Shown in pieces: positions 1 to 5,615 of a stretch of DNA of 6,552 nt (position 1 is its first letter; each line of letters starts with the position of its first letter). The position numbers and the translations under genes are program-made. Under the pieces are notes generated by a model that had not been told where the DNA came from, searched no databases, and saw nothing but the letters and a program-made list of their open reading frames with translations. Source of the stretch: UBA5109 sp038148435 (GTDB lineage Bacteria > Pseudomonadota > Gammaproteobacteria > Pseudomonadales > Pseudohongiellaceae); the NCBI GenBank assembly GCA_038148435.1, contig JAYQVM010000096.1:1-6552 (forward strand), in the 5' to 3' direction.

Positions 1-2137
1 ATTGATTGATGCACTTATCGCCAGCGAAGATTCCCGCTTTTATCAGCATGGCGGTGTGGACCTGAGTGCCCTGGCTCGCTCGGTTCTGGGTATATTGAGC
101 GGAAACCCCAGTGGCGGGGGGAGTACACTGACGATGCAGCTGGCAAAAAATATTTCCTTTGAGGGAGAAAGCCCCTACTCCAGAAAGTTCAAGGAAATCC
201 TGCTGGCTTTAAAAATTGAACGGGAACTTAACAAGCAGGAAATTTTGGAGCTTTATCTCAATCGAATCTTTTTTGGCATTTCTGCTTATGGTATATCGGC
301 AGCGTCCAGCCAGTTTTACAATAAAGCTCCTTCAGAACTCAGTCTCTCAGAAATTGCCATGCTGGTGGCACTGCTGCCTGCGCCGAATACAATTAATCCT
401 CTCCGATCTAAAGAGCGAGCGCTTACTTACCGTAATCGCGTTCTGCGACGAATGAATGAGCTAGGCATGATCAGTCAAACTCAGTATCAGGAAGCCAATA
501 ATGCTCCTTTAACGGCTCAGCGCTATGGGGTCGATATTGCGGTTGAGGCGCCCTATATAGCTGAAATGGTTCGCCTGGAAATGGAAGCACGGTACGGCGA
601 GCTGGCACTGATGGATGGTTTTGAGGTTTATACCACTGTCAATAGCGAAACCCAGACCCTGGCCCATAAGGCCTTGACCGATGGTCTTGAGGACTATGAT
701 CGCAGCCATGGCTATCGCGGCCCGGAAAATCACCTGAACTTGGTTGACAGCGATTCTGGCTATGATATGTGGCTATCCATCCTGAGCAGGACGCCCGATA
801 TTGGTGACCAGCTCCCTGCTTTCGTTGAAGAGCTCTCCGAACGTTCCTTTTCGGCTCTGCTGAAAAATGGCGAAAGCATTACTGTTGAGTGGGACGGGAT
901 TCGCTGGGCCAAGCGCTTCATCAACAACAGCACCTGGGGCTCCAGTCCTCGCAGCGCTAAAGAAGTTGTCGAAATTGGCGACCTAATTCGAGTGACGCAG
1001 AATGCTGATGGGCGCTGGATGCTGGGCCAGGTGCCCGAGGCCAATGGCGGTCTAGTCTCAATAAATCCGAAATCGGGAGCAATTCTGGCCTTAAGTGGGG
1101 GTTATGATTTCTACCGAAGCAACTTTAACCGGGTGACCCAGGCACGCCGCCAGCCGGGCTCAAATTTCAAACCTTTCCTTTATTCTGCAGCGCTGGACAA
1201 CGGCTACACAGCTGCCAGTCTTGTGAACGATGCACCACTGGACCGCAGTGATTACCGACCCGAGAATTTTGGCGGTGACTTCATGGGGCCTATTTCATTA
1301 AAGTATGCGCTTACTAACTCTAAAAACCTAGTTTCATTGAGGTTATATGATGCGCTCGGTGAAGATGTGGTGCTGCCATATGTTGCCCGTTTCGGTTTTA
1401 ATGAAAGTGAATTTCCACGTGACGATCTGACGGTGGCCATCGGCTCACATGCCCTCACCCCCATGGAAGTCGCCACGGGATATGCCGTTTTTGCAAATGG
1501 CGGATTCAAAGTCGAACCTTATTTGATCGAGAGAATCGACAATTTTAATGATGGGACCGTCTTCCAGGCCAGTCCGGCAAAAGTCTGTCAGTCCTGTGAG
1601 ATGAATTTTGATCCCCTGCTCGATGGATCCAGCAATACTTACCCCGCCCCAAGAGTTATTGACGAGGGAACTGCTTACATCATGAATACCATGTTGCGAT
1701 CTGTCATCACCGATGGCAGTGGCCGGCGAATCAACAGAGAAATAGGTCGCCCCGATTTACAAGGAAAAACAGGAACTACAAATGATAATTTCGATTTATG
1801 GTTTTCCGGATATAACGGCGATATGGTGACTACTGTTTATGTCGGTTTTGATAATCCACAGACACTAGGCCGGGATGAGCAGGCGGCAACCGTTGCAGTA
1901 CCCATCTGGATAGACTTCATGGAAGATGCCCTGGCTGCTATGCCAATCAGTTCCATGACACAACCAGATGGCATTGTGAGTATTAGGATTAACCCGCAAA
2001 CTGGACGGCGCGCCCTACCCAATGAAGAAGGGGCAATTTTTGAGGTTTTTCGGGAAGCTTACCAACCACCTGATACAGGTACCCAGGATCAAGGTCTTGG
2101 TACACTAGGGGGAGACTCGGAGCCTCGAATTTTCTAA
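1..2137 (+). CDS. ponA: Penicillin-binding protein 1A, bifunctional glycosyltransferase/transpeptidase (5' end missing)
   Basis: Class A PBP of the inner membrane/periplasm that polymerises lipid II into glycan strands and cross-links the peptides. The frame begins at base 2 and enters inside the GT51 domain; residues are counted from there, and roughly 80 N-terminal residues (cytoplasmic tail, membrane anchor, start of GT51) lie outside. GT51 motifs in order: EDSRFYQH (catalytic Glu9), GGGSTLTMQLAKN (38-50), RKFKE (catalytic Glu65) and EILELYLNR (80-88). An OB-like insert spans about 270-345. The transpeptidase follows, with SNFK (nucleophile Ser387, Lys390), SKN (440-442) and KTGTT (589-593). 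The segments APYIAEM and DYDRSHGYRGPE are typical of PBP1A and argue against PBP1B or PBP1C. A periplasmic CxxC (C529, C532) is present. The leucine codon TTG at base 2 is internal and is not the start. The gene converges on rpmE. The PBP1A assignment is firm; mrcA is the E. coli name. Confidence 0.95.
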   Translation, partial: LIDALIASEDSRFYQHGGVDLSALARSVLGILSGNPSGGGSTLTMQLAKNISFEGESPYSRKFKEILLALKIERELNKQEILELYLNRIFFGISAYGISAASSQFYNKAPSELSLSEIAMLVALLPAPNTINPLRSKERALTYRNRVLRRMNELGMISQTQYQEANNAPLTAQRYGVDIAVEAPYIAEMVRLEMEARYGELALMDGFEVYTTVNSETQTLAHKALTDGLEDYDRSHGYRGPENHLNLVDSDSGYDMWLSILSRTPDIGDQLPAFVEELSERSFSALLKNGESITVEWDGIRWAKRFINNSTWGSSPRSAKEVVEIGDLIRVTQNADGRWMLGQVPEANGGLVSINPKSGAILALSGGYDFYRSNFNRVTQARRQPGSNFKPFLYSAALDNGYTAASLVNDAPLDRSDYRPENFGGDFMGPISLKYALTNSKNLVSLRLYDALGEDVVLPYVARFGFNESEFPRDDLTVAIGSHALTPMEVATGYAVFANGGFKVEPYLIERIDNFNDGTVFQASPAKVCQSCEMNFDPLLDGSSNTYPAPRVIDEGTAYIMNTMLRSVITDGSGRRINREIGRPDLQGKTGTTNDNFDLWFSGYNGDMVTTVYVGFDNPQTLGRDEQAATVAVPIWIDFMEDALAAMPISSMTQPDGIVSIRINPQTGRRALPNEEGAIFEVFREAYQPPDTGTQDQGLGTLGGDSEPRIF

Positions 2138-2153
2138 ACCCCTTATCCAGCCT

Positions 2154-2170
2154 GCTTTTCAGTAAAAAGC
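2154..2170. terminator. Weak hairpin in the PBP1A/rpmE convergent gap
   Basis: Six-bp inverted repeat GCTTTT/AAAAGC with a 5-nt loop, lying in the 35-bp gap between two convergent genes where a shared terminator would be expected. The stem has only two G-C pairs and no strong T-run directly follows on either strand, so terminator function is an inference from position. Confidence 0.2.
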
Positions 2171-2172
2171 GC

Positions 2173-2382
2173 TTAAATTTTACGGTTACTGAAACGTTTC
2201 TTGTAGCGATCGACGCGTCCACCGGTATCAACAATTTTCTGTTTGCCGGTGTAAAAGGGATGGCATTGCGAGCACACATCGATACGCAGTTCACCACTGA
2301 GAGTTGAACGGGTGTTTATAACATTGCCGCAACCGCAGGTGATAGTCGTTTCTTCATATTTTGGATGAATATTAGCTTTCAT
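2173..2382 (-). CDS. rpmE: 50S ribosomal protein L31, zinc-binding form
   Basis: Protein of 69 aa, close to the usual ~70 aa of bacterial L31, a late-assembled 50S protein that bridges to the small-subunit head. It starts MKANIHPKYEE and carries the four zinc-ribbon cysteines C16, C18, C37 and C40, at the same positions as in E. coli L31. This makes it the zinc-dependent (C+) type rather than the cysteine-free, Zur-controlled paralog. The C-terminal DTGGRVDRYKKRF segment is typical of the family. The start is supported by a GAGGA Shine-Dalgarno (2391-2387 on the minus strand) 4 nt before ATG. A sigma-70-like promoter lies about 85-110 bp upstream. The gene is downstream of, and co-directional with, the chorismate mutase gene (130-bp gap), and converges with the PBP1A gene. 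rpmE next to priA is a conserved gammaproteobacterial arrangement. Confidence 0.97.
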   Translation of the reverse strand: MKANIHPKYEETTITCGCGNVINTRSTLSGELRIDVCSQCHPFYTGKQKIVDTGGRVDRYKKRFSNRKI

Positions 2383-2465
2383 GCTTTCCTCAACTGCTTA
2401 TCGCCACCCGGCCTTAACTGTTGGCAGGCACCATAAGCATCTTCTAATAGCGAAAAAGAGCGCGA

Positions 2466-2493
2466 ATTCTAGCAGAGTCAGGTGAATTAGCAA
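2466..2493 (-). promoter_or_regulatory. Candidate sigma-70 promoter for rpmE
   Basis: Read on the minus strand: -35 TTGCTA (2493-2488), a 16-bp spacer, then -10 TAGAAT (2471-2466). The predicted transcription start is near 2459, giving a 5' leader of roughly 75 nt before the rpmE ATG. The promoter lies in the 130-bp gap between the chorismate mutase stop and rpmE, so rpmE could be expressed independently. Called by eye from consensus matching only. Confidence 0.45.
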
Positions 2494-2512
2494 GATTTTG
2501 GTGGGAATTATT

Positions 2513-2803
2513 CTAGCGCTTGTATTTCTGATGATTATTAACCACTTCGGCGAATATCAGCTGAAACAAATCTCCGATGAACCGGGGGCTGAGCTCCTTT
2601 GTAAGCGCTGCAGCCTGAAGGGTTTCCAATTTACGCGTTTCTCTTTCCTCATCAAGTGAATTCAGGCCATGAGTTGCCTTGAGCATCCCCACCTGCGCGG
2701 TTATCTGAAATCGTCTGGCCAGAACCTGCAGGAGCTCCTCATCCAATGCGTCTATCTGCTCCCTCAAACGCAATAATTCTTCAGGCACAGTGCTCTTTTG
2801 CAT
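2513..2803 (-). CDS. Monofunctional AroQ-type chorismate mutase
   Basis: A 96-aa all-helical chorismate mutase-like protein, which would convert chorismate to prephenate for Phe/Tyr synthesis. It aligns without gaps to the N-terminal mutase domain of E. coli PheA: R14, R31, K42, D51, R54 and E55 match E. coli R11, R28, K39, D48, R51 and E52. E. coli Gln88 corresponds to His91 here. Glu55 argues for a mutase over an isochorismate-pyruvate lyase of the PchB type, which has Val there. No prephenate dehydratase or dehydrogenase domain follows: the frame ends right after the mutase fold (HQKYKR-stop). I chose ATG at 2803 because homology begins about 10 residues later and a GGAAG sits 6 nt upstream. 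A longer in-frame ATG at 2896 would add 31 non-conserved residues and overlap priA. The gene is divergent from priA and precedes rpmE. The family call is strong; exact activity is inferred. Confidence 0.88.
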   Translation of the reverse strand: MQKSTVPEELLRLREQIDALDEELLQVLARRFQITAQVGMLKATHGLNSLDEERETRKLETLQAAALTKELSPRFIGDLFQLIFAEVVNNHQKYKR

Positions 2804-2826
2804 GATAATCTTCCAACTAATGTAAT
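2798..2826 (+). promoter_or_regulatory. Candidate promoter for priA
   Basis: TTGCAT (2798-2803), a 17-bp spacer, then TGTAAT (2821-2826). The -10 matches consensus at five of six positions; the -35 matches only at TTG. Predicted start is near 2833, giving a leader of about 19 nt before the priA GTG. Confidence 0.3.
2810..2814 (-). promoter_or_regulatory. Ribosome binding site deciding the chorismate mutase start
   Basis: GGAAG on the minus strand, 6 nt before the ATG at 2803. It supports the 96-aa start over the longer ATG at 2896. Confidence 0.6.
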
Positions 2827-2845
2827 AACTGAGAAAGTCTGACAA
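2819..2845 (-). promoter_or_regulatory. Candidate promoter for the chorismate mutase gene
   Basis: On the minus strand: TTGTCA (2845-2840), a 15-bp spacer, TACATT (2824-2819). The spacer is short of the optimum and the predicted leader would be only about 10 nt, so the call is weak. It overlaps the candidate priA promoter on the other strand. Confidence 0.3.
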
Positions 2846-2851
2846 GCCCCG

Positions 2852-4897
2852 GTGAGTATAAACCAAGCCAACAAAGCTCTCTACGCTTCTGCACAACGCG
2901 TGTTAAAAGTAGCCGTGAACACCCCTCTGAGAAAGCACTTCGATTACCTGGCGCCTGATGACTGCAGCCAGCATATAGAGCTCGGCGTGAGAGTCAGAGT
3001 CTCATTTGGTAAGCGGGAGCTTATCGGTCTGGTACTGGGAGAGCAGACCAAGAGCGAAGTAGAACTAGGGGCATTGAAAACAGTTCTCGAGGTAATTGAT
3101 AAAGAAGCGCTGCTGGATGACAGTATTCTTGCATTATGTACCTGGGCTGCCTCGTATTATCACTACCCCATTGGCCAGGTTATTCACCAAGCCCTGCCCG
3201 CCCATGCCAGGAGGGGCAGAAAACTTGCAGATGCTGAGCTCCATACAGCCATTGAAGCCGAAGTTCGTAGTGTAAGCGGCAAGCTTTCATTAAACCCGGA
3301 ACAACAGGAAGCATTGCAGCAGATTGGTTCAGCGAATAAATGCTATCACTGCTTTTTGCTGGAAGGCGTTACTGGCAGTGGAAAAACAGAAGTCTATCTT
3401 CAAGCGATTGCCGAAAAATTGAATTCCGGCTTTCAGGTGCTGGTACTGGTACCTGAAATCAGCCTGACCCCCCAAACCCTTCATCGCTTTCAGCAGCGCT
3501 TCACGGATTACTGTATTGTTACTTTCCACTCCGGCTTGAGCGACAAAGAGAGATTCCAGGCATGGCAGAAAGCGAGGTCGGGTACCGCAAAGATAATTAT
3601 CGGCACACGTTCTGCCATTTTTGTTCCACTAAAAAATCCTGGACTGATAATTGTCGATGAAGAACATGATGCTTCCTATAAACAGCAGGATGGCTTTCGC
3701 TACTCGGCAAGAGACCTGGCTGTATACCGATCACAGTTATCTAATATTCCTGTGCTGCTCGGATCAGCAACCCCTTCCCTAGAAAGCATCAATAATGCTC
3801 TCGCAAAACGCTACAGCCTGCTTTCTCTCGATAAGAGGGCAAGTCAGGCAAAGCAGCCTAGATTCAGGAGCATTGACCTGAAAGGCAAAACTCTGCAGGA
3901 AGGATTCTCTGTCGAACTACTTGAAGCTATCAAACAACATTTGCATCAAGGGCATCAGGTGCTGGTCTTTCTTAACCGTCGTGGCTTCTCACCTCTCTTA
4001 CAGTGTCATGATTGTGGCTGGACAGCTAGTTGCCCACGTTGCGACATCTCCTATACCCTACATCGTAAAAGTCCGGAGTTGCGCTGCCATCGCTGTGAAT
4101 CCCAAAAAAAACTAGTCTCGCAGTGCCCGGTCTGTCAGGGGAATTCACTAATACCCATAGGTCTCGGAACCGAGCGCACTGAAGAGGCTTTGGAGAATCA
4201 GTTTCCAGATTTTCCAATATTCCGGATAGACCGCGATACCACCAGAAATCAGAAGCATCTGAAAAATACACTAAGTGCTATTCAGCAAGGCAAGCCAGGC
4301 ATTTTGCTAGGCACCCAGATCCTCGCTAAAGGACATCACTTTCCCAAAGTAACATTGGTCGCTATTATGGATGCAGATGCAGGTCTCTTCAGCTCAGACT
4401 TTAGAGCCCAGGAATTCATGGGGCAGCTGCTAATCCAGGTCGCTGGTCGTGCAGGGCGAGAAGACCTGGCAGGAGAAGTCCTGATGCAGACGCACAACAG
4501 CACCCACCCAGCGCTATTGACACTGACCACTGAGGGTTACAAAGATTTTTCCCGTCAATTACTCAAACAACGGCAGGAAGTTCAGCTGCCCCCGTTTTCA
4601 TTTCAGGTACTGATACGGGCAGAGGCCAGTAAATCGTCAATGGCTGAGTCTTTCTTGCAGGCGATCAAACAACACACCCGGGATTCAGCTGCCGGTGCAA
4701 ATATCCTTCTCTTTGGCCCGATTCCAGCTCCGATGGAAAAACGTGCCGGACGTTTTCGCTTTCAGCTAATCATACAGTCTGGACAGCGGACCGCACTGCA
4801 TAATCTGTTAAGGCGCCTGCTGCCCCTTTATGAAGAGCTGCCACTTAGCCGACGGGTTCGCTGGTCCATTGATATCGATCCGATGGAGTTTAGCTGA
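2852..4897 (+). CDS. priA: Primosomal protein N' (replication restart helicase PriA), apparently without winged-helix domain
   Basis: A 3'-5' superfamily 2 helicase that recognises stalled forks and D-loops and starts DnaB reloading. Order of parts: N-terminal 3'-DNA-end binding domain (about 17-115, with FDYL, GVRVRVSFGKRE and YYHYPIGQV); Walker A GVTGSGKTE (K178); GTRSAIF; DEEH (269-272); SATPSLES; an eight-cysteine zinc region (C385, C388, C394, C397, C412, C415, C425, C428); GTQILAKGHHFP; QVAGRAGR (529-536); C-terminal domain ending SIDIDPMEFS. At 681 aa it is about 50 shorter than E. coli PriA. The loss falls between ALPAHARRGR (114-123) and LSLNPEQQ (145-152), where E. coli has its winged helix. 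An in-frame TGA at 2840 limits the start to GTG 2852 or GTG 2900; neither has a good Shine-Dalgarno. GTG 2900 would give 665 aa and begin closer to the conserved region. Helicase identity is certain; the start is not. Confidence 0.96.
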   Translation: MSINQANKALYASAQRVLKVAVNTPLRKHFDYLAPDDCSQHIELGVRVRVSFGKRELIGLVLGEQTKSEVELGALKTVLEVIDKEALLDDSILALCTWAASYYHYPIGQVIHQALPAHARRGRKLADAELHTAIEAEVRSVSGKLSLNPEQQEALQQIGSANKCYHCFLLEGVTGSGKTEVYLQAIAEKLNSGFQVLVLVPEISLTPQTLHRFQQRFTDYCIVTFHSGLSDKERFQAWQKARSGTAKIIIGTRSAIFVPLKNPGLIIVDEEHDASYKQQDGFRYSARDLAVYRSQLSNIPVLLGSATPSLESINNALAKRYSLLSLDKRASQAKQPRFRSIDLKGKTLQEGFSVELLEAIKQHLHQGHQVLVFLNRRGFSPLLQCHDCGWTASCPRCDISYTLHRKSPELRCHRCESQKKLVSQCPVCQGNSLIPIGLGTERTEEALENQFPDFPIFRIDRDTTRNQKHLKNTLSAIQQGKPGILLGTQILAKGHHFPKVTLVAIMDADAGLFSSDFRAQEFMGQLLIQVAGRAGREDLAGEVLMQTHNSTHPALLTLTTEGYKDFSRQLLKQRQEVQLPPFSFQVLIRAEASKSSMAESFLQAIKQHTRDSAAGANILLFGPIPAPMEKRAGRFRFQLIIQSGQRTALHNLLRRLLPLYEELPLSRRVRWSIDIDPMEFS

Positions 4898-4960
4898 CTA
4901 CCAAAGCTGCATTATTTACGTGATAATAGAGCCGTTTCATCGACATCAGCGTGAAACCAT

Positions 4961-5542
4961 ATGGCTCATGATTTTGCAAAACAACACTCTTCATCGGAGG
5001 CTCTCAGAAATCGGCGCAATAACAATAAGGCGTCAGCGACTAAAGTCAGCCAGTCCAATACCCATTGGCCCTGGTTTTTTTCCGGCCTGCTAAGCGGTGT
5101 ATTCGCCACTTTTCTATTTTTTTACGGCCTACTACAGCCTGCTTTTTTGCAAGACTCCAATCCTCCCGTAAACCTCCAGGCTGATTCACCGAATTCTACA
5201 TTGCCAGAAGAAGGGGCTGAGTTTACTTTTTATGATCGCCTGAGCGAAGCGGAGGTTATGGTTGACGTGGTTGCAGTCGAGCTGCAACCGCAGGCTGAAG
5301 ATGATCTGGCGATTTATAGGGTACAGGCTGCTTCTTTCAATACCCGACAGGATGCTGAAAACCTTCGAGCTAAAATTCTGATACTGGGTATGGATGCCAG
5401 TATTTATGAAGCTGAAGTCCTCGGACAAACCCGTTACCGGGTTCAGGCCGGTCCTTTCACCGGTAACAACAATGCGGAAGATGCAATTGATCTACTAGCA
5501 AACAACAACATTATCGGCGCCATCAAAATCAGGGTTCAGTAA
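4961..5542 (+). CDS. ftsN: FtsN-like SPOR-domain membrane protein
   Basis: A bitopic inner-membrane protein of 193 aa, predicted to bind denuded septal peptidoglycan through its SPOR domain and take part in cell division. Residues 1-36 form a basic, polar cytoplasmic tail (RNRRNNNK). One membrane helix spans about 37-58 (WFFSGLLSGVFATFLFFYGLL). A periplasmic linker contains FTFYDRLSEAEVMVD (88-102), resembling the FY-x-L-x-x-EV segment of FtsN-like proteins. The SPOR domain spans about 118-193, with the repeated YRVQAASF and YRVQAGPF strands. It is much shorter than E. coli FtsN (319 aa), mostly through a reduced linker. The position between priA and hslV matches ftsN in related genomes, which supports the name; sequence alone proves only a SPOR protein. 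ATG 4961 is preceded by a weak GTGA 6 nt upstream. It lies 63 bp after priA, with no convincing promoter in between, so co-transcription is likely. Confidence 0.85.
   Translation: MAHDFAKQHSSSEALRNRRNNNKASATKVSQSNTHWPWFFSGLLSGVFATFLFFYGLLQPAFLQDSNPPVNLQADSPNSTLPEEGAEFTFYDRLSEAEVMVDVVAVELQPQAEDDLAIYRVQAASFNTRQDAENLRAKILILGMDASIYEAEVLGQTRYRVQAGPFTGNNNAEDAIDLLANNNIIGAIKIRVQ
5267..5291. repeat. Hairpin-forming inverted repeat inside the ftsN-like gene
   Basis: GGTTGCAG (5269-5276) and CTGCAACC (5282-5289) are perfect inverted copies separated by 5 nt. One G-T and one G-C pair extend the stem to 10 bp (5267-5276 with 5282-5291). It lies in codons for the periplasmic linker just before the SPOR domain. 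No T-run follows, so it is not a typical terminator. Confidence 0.6.
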
Positions 5543-5556
5543 ATAGCATCTCTAGC

Positions 5557-5586
5557 CTTGAATTCTATGGGCCCATCACCACATAG
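5557..5586 (+). promoter_or_regulatory. Candidate heat-shock (sigma-32) promoter for hslVU
   Basis: CTTGAAT (5557-5563), a 15-bp spacer, then CCACATAG (5579-5586). Each element differs from the sigma-32 consensus (CTTGAAA, CCCCATNT) in few positions: one in the -35 and two in the -10. It lies 30 bp before the hslV ATG, so the leader would be about 20 nt. hslVU is a known sigma-32 target in E. coli, which makes the placement credible. The spacer contains the perfect palindrome ATGGGCCCAT (5567-5576). Called by eye. Confidence 0.45.
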
Positions 5587-5604
5587 TCAATTCCCTTTAA
5601 TGAC

Positions 5605-5608
5605 AGGA
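5605..5608 (+). promoter_or_regulatory. Ribosome binding site of hslV
   Basis: AGGA with 7-nt spacing to ATG 5616. It fixes the hslV start at this ATG, and so confirms that six residues precede the catalytic threonine. Confidence 0.7.
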
Positions 5609-5615
5609 CAATATA

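Noticed and set aside
2..4. TTG at base 2 as the start of the PBP1A gene
   Set aside because: It falls inside the GT51 domain, 8 codons before the catalytic Glu; the membrane anchor must lie upstream of the window.
1989..2297. 102-codon minus-strand open frame overlapping rpmE and the end of the PBP1A gene
   Set aside because: It runs in another frame over two well-identified genes and shows no recognisable motif; a shadow of rpmE coding bias.
2804..2896. Longer chorismate mutase start at ATG 2896 adding 31 residues
   Set aside because: The extra residues do not resemble the family, would overlap the priA start, and ATG 2803 has its own GGAAG site at good spacing.
4026..4271. Minus-strand open frame opposite the priA zinc region
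   Set aside because: It is antisense to conserved cysteine codons of PriA and has no independent support.
4894..4927. Possible promoter for the ftsN-like gene (CTGACT and GATAAT)
   Set aside because: The spacer is 22 bp, too long for sigma-70, and the -35 match overlaps the priA stop codon.
5567..5576. ATGGGCCCAT palindrome as a terminator of the ftsN-like gene
   Set aside because: It has no loop and no T-run; if functional it is more likely an operator in the hslV promoter spacer.
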